Of a stretch of 64,000 nt of DNA, positions 9,607 to 17,848 are shown piece after piece. The DNA comes from Planctomycetota bacterium (GTDB taxonomy: Bacteria; Planctomycetota; PLA2). The DNA lies in NCBI GenBank assembly GCA_021776785.1, contig JAJFFF010000004.1, positions 186,001 to 250,000 of the forward strand. The letters run 5' to 3'. A model generated the notes under the pieces. That model was not told the origin of the DNA, did no database searches, and saw only the letters and a program-made list of their open reading frames with translations. Made by a program: the position numbers and the translations under genes. Each line of letters starts with the position of its first letter. Within the stretch, counting starts at the first letter, position 1.

Positions 9607-9691
9607 CGCTCGCGGATGCGAGCGGGGATGCTCATGGTCGCTCGCGGATGCGAACGCGGATGCTCATTCTCGCTCGCGGATGCGAACGAGG
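9607..9691. repeat. 32-bp tandem repeat across the kdsA stop codon (about 2.7 copies)
   Basis: Units begin at 9607, 9639 and 9671, each with CGCTCGCGGATGCGA at its left end; the first two are full 32-base units and the third runs for about 21 bases. The third copy encodes the last residues of KdsA (RIRERE) and the stop lies in the second copy. This looks like duplication of the 3' end of kdsA, leaving non-coding copies downstream. It lies in the 201-base convergent space between the PEP-CTERM gene and kdsA, where nothing else is recognised. Confidence 0.8.
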
Positions 9692-10452
9692 GTGTCAAGG
9701 AGCGCGGGGAGCTCTTCCATCGGTAGTTGGTTCGGACCGTCGCACCGTGCGACCGACGGGTCCTCGTGCGTTTCTAAAAACAATCCGTCAATGCCGACCG
9801 CGGCCGCGGCGCGCACCAAATGCGGGATCATCTCCCGGTCGCCGCCCGACGTGGAGCCGAGGCCGCTCGGGCGCTGCACGCTGTGCGTGCCGTCAAACAT
9901 CACCGGCGCGTACGCGCGCATGATCGGCAGCGAGCGAAAATCGACGACTAAGTTGTTGTAGCCGAGCGTCGTGCCGCGTTCGATCAAGACGATCGGACCG
10001 TGGCCTTTCACCGATTGAATCTTCGACACGCAGTGGCGCATGTCCTGGGGCGCCATGAACTGCCCCTTCTTGACGAGGATCGGTTTGCCGGTGCGCGCCG
10101 CCGCGACCAGCAAGTCCGTCTGTCGGCTCAAAAACGCCGGAATCTGCACGGTATCCACGGACGCGGCGAAGCGCTCCATCTGCGCCGGCTCGTGGACGTC
10201 GGTGTTGACCGCCAATCCCAATTCGCTGCGAACTTCGGCCAAGACGGCGAGTCCTTCATCGATTCCGATGCCGCGAAACGACTCGACCGACGTGCGATTG
10301 GCCTTGTCGACGGACGCTTTGAACACAAAGTCGATGTCGCGCGTCGCCATCATGTCGCGCAGGCGTTCGGCCATCCGCAACACCGGCTCGCGCCCTTCGA
10401 TCACGCACGGACCGGCGACGAGGAGCAGGCGTCCGTTTTGAAACCACGTCAT
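9664..10452 (-). CDS. kdsA: 3-deoxy-8-phosphooctulonate (KDO-8-P) synthase
   Basis: The 262-residue enzyme condenses phosphoenolpyruvate with arabinose-5-phosphate to KDO-8-phosphate, the precursor of the inner core of lipopolysaccharide. Diagnostic features are LLLVAGPCVIEG near the N-terminus, FKASVDKANRTS, GLAVNTDVHE, VKKGQFMAPQDM and APVMFDGTHSVQRPSG. The ATG at 10452 overlaps the lysA stop as ATGA, so it is preferred over an ATG four codons upstream inside lysA. The presence of kdsA argues for an outer membrane with KDO. The last codons lie in the 32-bp repeat described at 9607-9691. Confidence 0.95.
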   Translation of the reverse strand: MTWFQNGRLLLVAGPCVIEGREPVLRMAERLRDMMATRDIDFVFKASVDKANRTSVESFRGIGIDEGLAVLAEVRSELGLAVNTDVHEPAQMERFAASVDTVQIPAFLSRQTDLLVAAARTGKPILVKKGQFMAPQDMRHCVSKIQSVKGHGPIVLIERGTTLGYNNLVVDFRSLPIMRAYAPVMFDGTHSVQRPSGLGSTSGGDREMIPHLVRAAAAVGIDGLFLETHEDPSVARCDGPNQLPMEELPALLDTLVRIRERE

Positions 10453-11711
10453 GCGTCGCACCATTGCGCTTGCGCGGATTCGCCTCGCATGAGTTCCTCT
10501 TCCGTTTCGCGCGCGCGCACGATGCCGAAACGATCGCCGTCCACCAACACTTCAACGGGGCGCGGTCGCGCGTTGTAGTTGCTCGCCATCACGAAAGCGT
10601 ACGCGCCCGCGCTGCGAACGGCCAACAGGTCGCCCGGTGCCAGCGGCGGGAGTTCCCGATCCTTGGCGAGGAAATCCCCGGATTCGCACACGGGGCCCAC
10701 GATATCGGCGAGAGACGAGTCGCCGGGAGGGTTACCGACAGGTTCCACGCGATGAAACGCGCCATACAGACTCGGTCGGATCAGGTCGTTCATCGCCGCG
10801 TCGCAGATCACGAAACGCTTGTCGCCCGACCTTTTTTCGAAGATCACTTTCGTGACGAGCAAACCCGCGTTGCCGACCAGGACACGCCCCGGCTCCATGT
10901 GCACTTCGAACCCGGATTCTTGGAGCATCGGAACCAGCGCGTCCGAAAACGCGGTTAGGTCCTGCGCTTCGTTTTCGCGATAGTGAATGCCGAATCCCCC
11001 GCCGATATTGACCGACGTGAGCGTGGGATGCAGTTCCCGAACGCGCTTCGCCAACGCTAGAAGTTTCGTAACCGCGTCTACGTACGGTTGCACCTGCGTA
11101 ATCTGCGAACCGATGTGCGCGTGCAGTCCGGTCAAGCGAACCGCATCGCGTCCTTGCAACCAGCCGGCCATGCGCTGGGCGCGGTCGATGTCGAGGCCGA
11201 ACTTCGATTCCTTTTGACCCGTGGAGATGTACTTGTGCGTCTTCGGATCAACGTCCGGATTCACACGCAACGCCACCCGCGCGACTTGATTGGTGTCGCG
11301 GGCAACCTGCTCGATCAGCTCCAGCTCGGCTTCCGACTCGACGTTGAACATGTCGATGCCAACTTCGAGCGCGTACTCGATCTCGTCGCGCTTCTTCCCC
11401 ACGCCGGCGAAGTCGATGCTGTTTGCTAAACCGCCTGCTTTGAGCACGCGATGGATCTCGCCGCGGCTCACGACGTCGAAGCCGGCGCCCTCGTCCGCGA
11501 GCAGGCGGAGCAGCGCCAGATTGCCGTTCGCCTTGACCGCATAGCGAATCTTGGGCGACACCGCGGCGAACGCGTCGCGCAGGCGGCGGAAATGGCCCAG
11601 CAGCGTGCGCTTGCTGTAGACGTACGCGGGCGTTCCCACGGCTTGGGCAATCGTTTCGACGGGCACGTCCTCGGCGAACAGCCGCCCGTCGCGGCGCACG
11701 AAGTCATCCAT
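10449..11711 (-). CDS. lysA: diaminopimelate decarboxylase
   Basis: This 420-residue PLP enzyme performs the last step of lysine synthesis, decarboxylating meso-diaminopimelate. The PLP lysine lies in IRYAVKANGNLALL. Other family stretches are GAGFDVVSRGEI, VNPDVDPKTHKYIS and SKFGLD, LHAHIGSQI, VNIGGGFGIHY, MEPGRVLVGNAG and GPVCESGDFLAKDRE. The ATG at 11711 gives the normal N-terminus (MDDFVRRDGRLFAEDV). The frame is open upstream to 12143, but that would run through a terminator and into the sigma-factor gene. It is coupled to kdsA by ATGA. Confidence 0.96.
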   Translation of the reverse strand: MDDFVRRDGRLFAEDVPVETIAQAVGTPAYVYSKRTLLGHFRRLRDAFAAVSPKIRYAVKANGNLALLRLLADEGAGFDVVSRGEIHRVLKAGGLANSIDFAGVGKKRDEIEYALEVGIDMFNVESEAELELIEQVARDTNQVARVALRVNPDVDPKTHKYISTGQKESKFGLDIDRAQRMAGWLQGRDAVRLTGLHAHIGSQITQVQPYVDAVTKLLALAKRVRELHPTLTSVNIGGGFGIHYRENEAQDLTAFSDALVPMLQESGFEVHMEPGRVLVGNAGLLVTKVIFEKRSGDKRFVICDAAMNDLIRPSLYGAFHRVEPVGNPPGDSSLADIVGPVCESGDFLAKDRELPPLAPGDLLAVRSAGAYAFVMASNYNARPRPVEVLVDGDRFGIVRARETEEELMRGESAQAQWCDA

Positions 11712-11731
11712 GCGGGCGAGGATACCCCGGA

Positions 11732-11770
11732 CAAAAAGACGGCGCGACTTCGAGGGGCAAAGTCGCGCCG
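11732..11770 (-). terminator. intrinsic terminator after the FliA/WhiG sigma gene
   Basis: On the minus strand an 11-base stem CGGCGCGACTT/AAGTCGCGCCG with a 9-base loop (11740-11770) is followed immediately by TCTTTTTG. It lies 73 bases beyond the sigma-factor stop and 21 bases before the lysA start, so it should separate the two transcription units. Confidence 0.85.
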
Positions 11771-11842
11771 AGTGTTTCTGTTTTGATGGTCGTCCGACCC
11801 GCCTGCGGCGTACGCTGACGATCGGTCGATGGGCGGCCGGCT

Positions 11843-12610
11843 TTAGCGATCCTCGAGGAGCGAGCGCACCTCTTCGACTTTTTTCCGGAGCTTGTTGAGC
11901 GTGTTCGTCCGGATCTGGCTCACACGCGATTCGGAGATGTTTAAGATCTTGCCAATCTCCTTCATCGAGAGGTCCTCGACGTAGTACAGCAAGATCACCA
12001 TCTTCTCGCGATGACTCAGCGACAGCATCAGGTGGTCGCTTAAGTCCTTGAGGAAGATGCGCTCGAACGGAACGCCGGAGTTTTTGTCCTCGTAGATGAG
12101 GTGGCGCTCTTCGCCATCCCCACGACGGGCCTCTTCCTCGCAACGCGAGAATGCGAACATGGAGACGAAGTTGCTCTCGCGAATCATCGTTTCGACTTTG
12201 TCGCGCGAGACTTCCAAGCGTTCGGCGAGTTCGGCGGGCGTGGGCTCGCGCCCCATCTCACGCGCCATCTCTTCCTTGGCTTGGTTCATCTTCGTCGTGT
12301 TGTTACGAATCATGCGCGGGACCCAGTCACGAGCTCGCAGCTCGTCCAAGATCGCGCCCTTGACGCGTGTGGCGCAGTACGTCTCAAAGCGCGTCCCTCG
12401 TCGGTGGTCGAAGTTTTCGACCGCGCGAATGAGGCCATAGCTCGCCGCTGAGCGAATGTCCTCCGAGGGAATGGACCGCGGAAGCTTTTGCTGCAGTCGG
12501 TCCGAAACGTACTTCACGATGTAGAGGTACTTTTCGACGAGACGATTGCGGATTTCCACATCGCCCGACGTGCGAAACTCTTCCCAAAGATTGGTGGTCT
12601 CGACTTTCAT
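11843..12610 (-). CDS. fliA: RNA polymerase sigma factor of the FliA/WhiG group
   Basis: The 255-residue sigma-70 family protein has region 2 (EKYLYIVKYVSDRL, SAASYGLIRAVENFD, FETYCATRVKGAILDELRA, then DWVPR), region 3 (REPTPAELAERLEVS) and region 4 (SHREKMVILLYYVEDLSMKEIGKIL, split here, with SESRVSQI as recognition helix). The DWVPR segment is typical of the sigma-28 group, which drives flagellar and late developmental genes. A good Shine-Dalgarno (GGGAAGG, eight bases before the ATG) is present. No flagellar gene or FlgM anti-sigma factor is in the window, so the regulon is unknown; WhiG-like roles are possible. Confidence 0.9.
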   Translation of the reverse strand: MKVETTNLWEEFRTSGDVEIRNRLVEKYLYIVKYVSDRLQQKLPRSIPSEDIRSAASYGLIRAVENFDHRRGTRFETYCATRVKGAILDELRARDWVPRMIRNNTTKMNQAKEEMAREMGREPTPAELAERLEVSRDKVETMIRESNFVSMFAFSRCEEEARRGDGEERHLIYEDKNSGVPFERIFLKDLSDHLMLSLSHREKMVILLYYVEDLSMKEIGKILNISESRVSQIRTNTLNKLRKKVEEVRSLLEDR

Positions 12611-12786
12611 CTTGTTGGCCTTCCCCTAGGTGCGTGCGGCGGCGGGTGGTCCAGCGATTCAGCCCGGACGGAGTCCGGCACATGAGCTGGTGTATGGGAT
12701 CGCGTACGAGACCGCGGTGTTCCACAGAGGAACGCAATCGGATCTCGACACGAAGTGGAACCCAGCAGATTGCAGGTTCCATTCAT

Positions 12787-12813
12787 CAAACAAGCCCCAT
12801 TAGCGTTTGGGGC
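12787..12813 (-). terminator. possible weak terminator at the end of the MerR gene
   Basis: A 6-base perfect stem GCCCCA/TGGGGC (12794-12813) overlaps the MerR stop codon and on the minus strand is followed by TTGTTTG. The T-tract is short, so termination would be partial. The remaining 176 bases to the sigma-factor start (12611-12786) show only that gene's Shine-Dalgarno. Confidence 0.4.
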
Positions 12814-13138
12814 CCCGACCGCTCCGCGACTTGTCGCGTGCGACAGTCTTGGACGATCGTTTCGGTCGTTTGGTCTTCGCGGCATCCGGCCGCGATGCGT
12901 GTGTCTTTTCTAGCATCTCTCGGATATCGCGCAGGGTGTATCCCTTTTTCTTGAGCGCACGGATGCGATCCAAGCTTGCGAATACCGAGGGGGGGAACAG
13001 GCGGTAACCCGAAGGGGTCCTCGACTTCTCCCGGATGAGACCGATGGTCGTGTAGAAGTGCAAGGTCTGCCGCGAGAGACCGGTGTGTTCGATGACCTCG
13101 CCGATCCTGTAAAGCTTTTCCGGCAGACTGCGCGCCAT
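12800..13138 (-). CDS. MerR family transcriptional regulator
   Basis: The 112-residue protein has an N-terminal MerR winged-helix domain: YRIGEVIEHTGLSRQTLHFY, then IGLIREKSRTPSGYRLF and a helix ending IRALKKKGYTLRDIREML. The C-terminal 35 residues are Lys/Arg-rich and there is no effector domain, so it resembles the short MerR proteins of the SoxR/HspR size class. It may bind DNA constitutively or with a partner. Cysteines for metal sensing are absent. It may be cotranscribed with the sigma-factor gene downstream, though a weak hairpin separates them. Confidence 0.85.
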   Translation of the reverse strand: MARSLPEKLYRIGEVIEHTGLSRQTLHFYTTIGLIREKSRTPSGYRLFPPSVFASLDRIRALKKKGYTLRDIREMLEKTHASRPDAAKTKRPKRSSKTVARDKSRSGRGPKR

Positions 13139-13231
13139 TCATCGGCCTCCCCTTCCGGAGCAACCTCCGGGGCAGAGAGAAACGAGCACCCACACGATGC
13201 CCGCATCCACACTACTCACTCTATAAAGTGC

Positions 13232-13260
13232 ATAGTGCATAGTTCTCAGTAATAAGTCAA
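13232..13260 (-). promoter_or_regulatory. candidate promoter for the MerR gene
   Basis: On the minus strand TTGACT (13255-13260) is followed after 17 bases by CACTAT (13232-13237). The region is strikingly AT-rich against its surroundings and contains the directly repeated heptamer TGCATAG (TGCATAGTGCATAG on the plus strand), which could be an operator. The -10 match is only three of six, so confidence is low. Confidence 0.35.
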
Positions 13261-13516
13261 CCCGCGGCGGCGCTCGAATTCTGGAATTGCGAGTCCGGGT
13301 CGCGTCCGACCGTCCCTTGTGCCTAGATCGGTCGGGGTCCCCGTGACCTTGAAGATGTTTCTCTGGGATCCTTGGTGAGTCGCTGGCCGTAACTCGTTGG
13401 AACGGCGACGTTTTCGCGCGGCCGGCCTACGCCGTCGTCGCCCGCGGCGCCGAGAGGGTGGACGCGCCACGACCACCGCGCGGCGTCGCCCGTGCGGACG
13501 CACCGCGAGCCGCGGC

Positions 13517-13546
13517 GATGACGAGGCGGGCGATAACGAGGCGGGC
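13517..13546. repeat. 15-bp tandem repeat in the long leader region before the antiporter gene
   Basis: Two adjacent 15-base units GATRACGAGGCGGGC differ at one base. They lie in a 496-base stretch (13261-13756) with no gene I can support. It is very GC-rich, and the open plus frame through it would encode only an arginine-rich extension of the antiporter. Confidence 0.7.
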
Positions 13547-13714
13547 CGGCCCGCATGCAGGCCCTCAGACAGCCCGTCGGCCTCGCGTCAGCACACGCCC
13601 ACGATCCGGCGCCGTCTCAATCGGCGCACGCGAGCACATTCGTCGAAAATCGTTCCGCTGGGCCGGTTTCGCATCGTCTCCTTGGTCAGAAGTGCGATGC
13701 GAGCCCGATCCCGC

Positions 13715-13743
13715 TTGACCCTCTTGGGTTGGCGCGGTATCAC
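13715..13743 (+). promoter_or_regulatory. candidate promoter for the antiporter gene
   Basis: TTGACC (13715-13720), 17 bases, then TATCAC (13738-13743), matching five and four of six consensus bases. The chosen ATG at 13757 is only 13 bases beyond the -10 box, so the transcript would be nearly leaderless. This supports the downstream start over the longer arginine-rich frame. Confidence 0.4.
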
Positions 13744-13756
13744 CGCCCCTCGACCC

Positions 13757-15097
13757 ATGATCGAGCTACTCCCCCTTCTCGCGGCCGGCGGCAAAACGCT
13801 GGACGTCCCCATCTGGGCCGTGATCCCTTTCGCGCTCACGCTTCTTGGCATCGCCATCATCCCGCTGGTCGCTCACCACTGGTGGGAGAGCAACCGCAAC
13901 CGCGCGATGTTCGCCTGGATCATCGCCATTCCGACCGCGATCTGGTGGATCACGACCTATGGCAAGGACGGCCAGTCCAAGATGATCCATGAGTGGCAGG
14001 CGTATATCTCGTTCATCCTGCTCCTCGGGTCGCTCTATGTCGCCTCGGGCGGGATCTATCTGCGTGCGAATCTGAAGACGAGCGCCACCACGAACACCGC
14101 GATTTGCGCCATCGGAGCCATTATCGCCAACATCGTCGGGACCACGGGCGCGTCGATGCTGCTCATCCGGCCTTACATGAAGGCAAACGCCAACCGGTCG
14201 ATGTTTAGTCGGATCCTCTCGGTTGTGTTCTTCATCTTCATGGTCAGCAATATTGGCGGCTGCCTCACGCCGCTGGGCGACCCGCCGCTCTTCTTAGGGT
14301 TTTTGAAGGGCGTCCCGTTCGGGTGGACGCTGCGCTTGTGGGTCGAGTGGGCCATGGCCATCGGCATCCTCCTCGTGATCTTCCACGTTTGGGATCGCAT
14401 CCTGCTCAAGCGGGAGGGCAACGTGGAGGCGGCCATCGACGAGGAAGCCCTCGCCAAGGGATTCGGCGTCGAGGGCAAGGTCAACCTGCTCCTGCTATTC
14501 GGCGTCATTGGTGCCGTCTTGGGCCAGGGCCACTACAAGTGGGAATTCGGCGTTCAAGAGGGGATCATGGCCGCGATGACCATCGCCTCGCTGGTGGTCA
14601 CGTCGAAAGCGATCCGCAAGAAAAACCACTTCACGTGGGGCCCGATCGCCGAAGTTGCGATCTTGTTTAGCGGCATCTTCACGGTCATGGTGCCGACCCT
14701 GGAGATCTTAAGCGCCAACGGTTCGAAGATGGGACTCACCGAGCCGTGGCACTACTTCTGGGTGACCGGCGGACTCTCGGCCTTTCTCGACAACGCGCCG
14801 ACGTACGTCGTATTCGGGCAGACGGCGCTCGCGCAACTCAACTTCGACCCCGGCGTCCCCTCCCCGTTCGCGCAACTCTCCGACACAGCGGTCGGCATTC
14901 GTCTGCTCGTGCCGATTTCACTCGGCGCGGTGTTTATGGGCGCGATGAGTTACATCGGCAACGGCCCGAACTTCATGGTGAAAGCGATCGCGGAAGAAAA
15001 CGGCATCAAGATGCCGAGCTTTTTCGGCTACATGAAGTACTCGGTCTGCATCCTGCTCCCGATCTTCGCGCTCATCACCTGGATCTTCCTGGTGTGA
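13757..15097 (+). CDS. NhaD/ion-transporter superfamily sodium:proton antiporter
   Basis: The 446-residue integral membrane protein has about 11-12 hydrophobic helices. It carries the motif SNIGGCLTPLGDPPLFLGFL at about residues 160-180 and a second half-repeat signature LSAFLDNAPTYVVF, both typical of the arsenite/citrate-type ion transporter (IT) superfamily members annotated as NhaD sodium:proton antiporters. It would exchange Na+ for H+ across the inner membrane. The ATG at 13757 precedes the first hydrophobic segment. An in-frame ATG at 13697 and open frame to 13397 would add Arg-rich sequence unlike the family. It stands alone between the MerR region and the acyl-CoA operon. Confidence 0.85.
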   Translation: MIELLPLLAAGGKTLDVPIWAVIPFALTLLGIAIIPLVAHHWWESNRNRAMFAWIIAIPTAIWWITTYGKDGQSKMIHEWQAYISFILLLGSLYVASGGIYLRANLKTSATTNTAICAIGAIIANIVGTTGASMLLIRPYMKANANRSMFSRILSVVFFIFMVSNIGGCLTPLGDPPLFLGFLKGVPFGWTLRLWVEWAMAIGILLVIFHVWDRILLKREGNVEAAIDEEALAKGFGVEGKVNLLLLFGVIGAVLGQGHYKWEFGVQEGIMAAMTIASLVVTSKAIRKKNHFTWGPIAEVAILFSGIFTVMVPTLEILSANGSKMGLTEPWHYFWVTGGLSAFLDNAPTYVVFGQTALAQLNFDPGVPSPFAQLSDTAVGIRLLVPISLGAVFMGAMSYIGNGPNFMVKAIAEENGIKMPSFFGYMKYSVCILLPIFALITWIFLV

Positions 15098-15152
15098 CCT
15101 CAAAAAGGCCCGCCGAACGGCGCCCCACACGCGCCTATCAGGCGGGCGTCCC

Positions 15153-15199
15153 AGCCGGGACCAGGTCCCGGCTCGCGGCGTCGTAACCGATTGTTTTTT
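15153..15199 (+). terminator. hairpin with delayed T-tract after the antiporter gene
   Basis: A perfect 9-base stem AGCCGGGAC/GTCCCGGCT with a CAG loop (15153-15173) is followed 18 bases later by GTTTTTTC (15191-15198). A second, looser inverted repeat (GCCCGCC/GGCGGGC) lies just upstream. It probably ends the antiporter transcript. The convergent acyl-CoA operon ends at 15316; nothing else is seen between. Confidence 0.45.
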
Positions 15200-15315
15200 C
15201 TTGGCTTAGGACGGTCGGCTGCGGGATTTTGCGCGCAATTCCGGCAGGCCGCCGCCCTCGCACAAGAACGATGTGCGGCGCTCCCGGCCTTGACCGGGTC
15301 CCGGCTCGGTTCCGT

Positions 15316-16500
15316 TTAGATGGAGACCGATTTTAGGAGGCTTCTTGCGATCACCATTCTTTGGATTTCGCTCGTGCCTTCTCCGATTTCGCACAGCTTC
15401 GCATCCCTAAACATCCGCTCGACCGGGTACTCGCGCGAGTAGCCGTTGCCGCCCATGATCTGGATCGCGTTGTCGATTGTGTGCATCGCGATTTCGCTCG
15501 CGTGGAGCTTGGCGATCGCGCCCGCGAAGTTGGTGGAGTGGCCGCGGTCTTTCAACGCGGCGGCGTGGTAGCACGCCAAGCGCGCGGTGTGAATGCCGAC
15601 CGCCATGTCCGCCATGCGCTCTTGCAGTGCGCCGAACTCGCCGATGCGTTGCCCAAACTGCTTGCGTTCGTTGGCATACGGAAGCGCGACATCGAGCGCG
15701 CCCTGCGCAAGACCAAGCGACATCGCGCCAATCGAGATGCGACCGGCGTCCAGCGTCTGCATGAACTTCTTGAAGCCGCCGCCCTCTTCACCGAGTCGGT
15801 TCTCATCGGGCACGCGCACGTTTTCAAAGACGAGCTCGCGGGTGTCCGACGCGCGGAGGCCGAGCTTGTCTTCGAGCGTGCCCAGCTTGATGCCGTCAAA
15901 GCCCCTTTCAACAATAAACGCGGTCACGCCGCCCGGTCCCTGTACGTCCGGGTTCGTGCGCGTCGTAATGATCACGGTGCCGGCGTGGGTCCCGTTGGTG
16001 CAGTAGACCTTGGTTCCGTTGATGATCCATTCGTCGCCGTCTTTGACCGCGGTCGTCTTCGTCGCACCCGCGTCGGAGCCGGCGCCGGGCTCGGTCAAAC
16101 CGAACGCGCCGAGCATCTCGCCGGACGCCAGCTTGCGGAGGTACTTCTCCTTTTGACGGTCGGTGCCGAACGCGTAGATCGGGTTGGTCCCCAGCGACGT
16201 GTGCGCGGCGACCGTGATCGCTGTGGTGCCGCACACGCGCGCGAGCTCTTCAACGACGATGGTGTACGCAAGGTAGTCGAGACCGGTCCCGCCCCACTCC
16301 TCCGAGAACGGAACGCCGAGCAATCCAAGCTCGCGCATTTCCGCGACCGTCTCGTGCGGAAACTCCTTGTTTTCGTCGATCTTCGCCGCGCGCGGGGCGA
16401 CGACCTCGGCCGCGAACCGCTGCACCATCTCACGAATCTCGTAGTGGTGATCTTCAAAGAACGGGACCGGATCAGCTTGCGTGATATCAGCTCGAATCAT
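15316..16500 (-). CDS. acyl-CoA dehydrogenase (second of two in the operon)
   Basis: The 394-residue flavoenzyme oxidises an acyl-CoA at C2-C3 and passes electrons to ETF. Features are [34 protein letters not shown] (FAD/substrate loop), [29 protein letters not shown] and, near the C-terminus, [20 protein letters not shown] with the catalytic-Glu segment [11 protein letters not shown]. It is the last gene of the operon, 11 bases after the B12-binding gene. The substrate cannot be read from sequence; context suggests short or branched chains. Confidence 0.93.
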   Translation of the reverse strand: MIRADITQADPVPFFEDHHYEIREMVQRFAAEVVAPRAAKIDENKEFPHETVAEMRELGLLGVPFSEEWGGTGLDYLAYTIVVEELARVCGTTAITVAAHTSLGTNPIYAFGTDRQKEKYLRKLASGEMLGAFGLTEPGAGSDAGATKTTAVKDGDEWIINGTKVYCTNGTHAGTVIITTRTNPDVQGPGGVTAFIVERGFDGIKLGTLEDKLGLRASDTRELVFENVRVPDENRLGEEGGGFKKFMQTLDAGRISIGAMSLGLAQGALDVALPYANERKQFGQRIGEFGALQERMADMAVGIHTARLACYHAAALKDRGHSTNFAGAIAKLHASEIAMHTIDNAIQIMGGNGYSREYPVERMFRDAKLCEIGEGTSEIQRMVIARSLLKSVSI

Positions 16501-16511
16501 GGGAATTCTCG

Positions 16512-16925
16512 TTAGTTCGCCGCGCGTCGGCGCGCGACTTCTTTCTCAATGTAATGAGCGAGGTCGCGCGTCGGCGTCCCCGGGCCAAACAACTGCCCGA
16601 CTCCGCCGTTTTGCAACGTCGCCCGATCGGCGTCCGGAATCACTCCGCCGCCGGTGAGCAGTACGTGGGTCAAACCCGCCGCGTGCAACAATTCGAGCAC
16701 GCGCGGGAAAATCGTCATGTGTGCGCCGGAGTGGAGCGAAAGGCCCACGGCGTCGACATCTTCTTCCAGGGCCGCCTTCACGATCATCTCCGGCGTCTGC
16801 CGCAGCCCCGTGTAGACGACTTCCATGCCCGCATCGCGCAGCGCTTGCGCGACGACTTTCGCGCCGCGGTCGTGGCCATCCAGCCCCGCCTTCGCAATCA
16901 GCACGCGAATCGGACGATCGCTCAT
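16512..16925 (-). CDS. stand-alone cobalamin-binding subunit of an acyl-CoA mutase
   Basis: The 137-residue protein is only a B12-binding Rossmann domain. The base-off His-on motif DxHxxG appears as [12 protein letters not shown] at about residues 14-25, followed by the SxL-type LSLHSGAH and the [10 protein letters not shown] loop. It corresponds to the C-terminal domain of methylmalonyl-CoA mutase or to the small subunit (IcmB type) of isobutyryl-CoA mutase. The catalytic large subunit is not in the window. The ATG at 16925 overlaps the MeaB stop as ATGA, so it is chosen over an upstream in-frame start inside meaB. Confidence 0.9.
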   Translation of the reverse strand: MSDRPIRVLIAKAGLDGHDRGAKVVAQALRDAGMEVVYTGLRQTPEMIVKAALEEDVDAVGLSLHSGAHMTIFPRVLELLHAAGLTHVLLTGGGVIPDADRATLQNGGVGQLFGPGTPTRDLAHYIEKEVARRRAAN

Positions 16926-17848
16926 GCCAAGATCTCCTCGACCGCGCGTTGCGCCGCGTGCGCCACCGAACACGAGCCCGCATGCACAGCAGCAACCTCG
17001 CGTTCGAGCAACGCTTCGGCGTCACGCAACAGGCGCTCGGTGGCAAGATCGCCGACAAGCCAACGCAGCCGTTGCATGGTCGCGTCGCGCCGACGCTTCC
17101 CCAGTCGCCCATCCTCGCCGAGCCACGCTTGGTGCGCGTCGATGGCGTCCGTCAGCGGCGCGATGTCTAAGAGCGCGTTCGTCTTCACCACCAACGGTCG
17201 CCACGCGAGGCCCTCGCGCAGGTCGAGCATGTTGCTCAACGCCAGCGCCATCTCGTCGGCGCCATCGCGATCCGCTTTGTTCACACACAAGACATCGGCG
17301 ACCTCGAGCAAACCAGCCTTCATCGCTTGCACGGCGTCGCCGGACTCCGGACTCAAGACGACGACAATCGTGTCGGCCGTCGCCACCACTTCGACTTCGC
17401 TTTGGCCGACGCCGACGGTCTCCACGATCACGGAGTCGAACCCCGCCGCGTCGAGTAAATCCAGCGCGGCCGGCGCGGAGCGGCTGAGACCACCGAGATT
17501 GCCACGCGTGGCGAGGGAGCGCACAAACACGGAATCATCAAACGCCTCGCGACTCATGCGGTGCCGGTCGCCCAACAACGCGCCGCCCGTGAACGGGCTC
17601 GTCGGGTCCACGCAGATCACGCCGACGCGCTCCTGACGGCCGCGCAGCATCCGCACCAAGCCCGCGACCAGGCTCGACTTGCCGGCGCCCGGCGGCCCCG
17701 TCACGCCCACGCGGCGCGCGCGCCCCGTCTTGGACCAAACCGCGTCCAGCAACGTCACACCGGCCGGGCCGCCCGATTCGATCTCCGTCAGTCCGCGCGC
17801 GATCGCGCGACGGTCACCGGAGAGAATGGCTGCAGCATCCAAGGTCAT
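16922..17848 (-). CDS. meaB: MeaB/ArgK-type G-protein chaperone of a B12-dependent mutase
   Basis: The 308-residue GTPase has a P-loop [15 protein letters not shown] near residue 52, a switch/Walker B region ending [11 protein letters not shown], and the NKAD specificity motif in [11 protein letters not shown]. MeaB proteins load cobalamin and protect methylmalonyl- or isobutyryl-CoA mutase from inactivation. It lies between an acyl-CoA dehydrogenase and the B12-binding subunit, with ATGA overlaps on both sides, which fixes its partner. It is in the usual size range (300-330 residues). Confidence 0.95.
   Translation of the reverse strand: MTLDAAAILSGDRRAIARGLTEIESGGPAGVTLLDAVWSKTGRARRVGVTGPPGAGKSSLVAGLVRMLRGRQERVGVICVDPTSPFTGGALLGDRHRMSREAFDDSVFVRSLATRGNLGGLSRSAPAALDLLDAAGFDSVIVETVGVGQSEVEVVATADTIVVVLSPESGDAVQAMKAGLLEVADVLCVNKADRDGADEMALALSNMLDLREGLAWRPLVVKTNALLDIAPLTDAIDAHQAWLGEDGRLGKRRRDATMQRLRWLVGDLATERLLRDAEALLEREVAAVHAGSCSVAHAAQRAVEEILA

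Noticed and set aside
9607..9691. Start of a CRISPR array
   Set aside because: The 32-base units are directly adjacent with no spacers, and no cas gene is present.
11712..12143. A 144-residue N-terminal extension of LysA
   Set aside because: It would run through a strong terminator and antisense-free coding sequence of the sigma factor in another frame; family alignment begins at 11711.
13397..13756. A 120-residue Arg-rich extension of the antiporter
   Set aside because: The composition is unlike a membrane protein, a promoter-like pair lies at 13715-13743, and the family begins at the hydrophobic segment after 13757.
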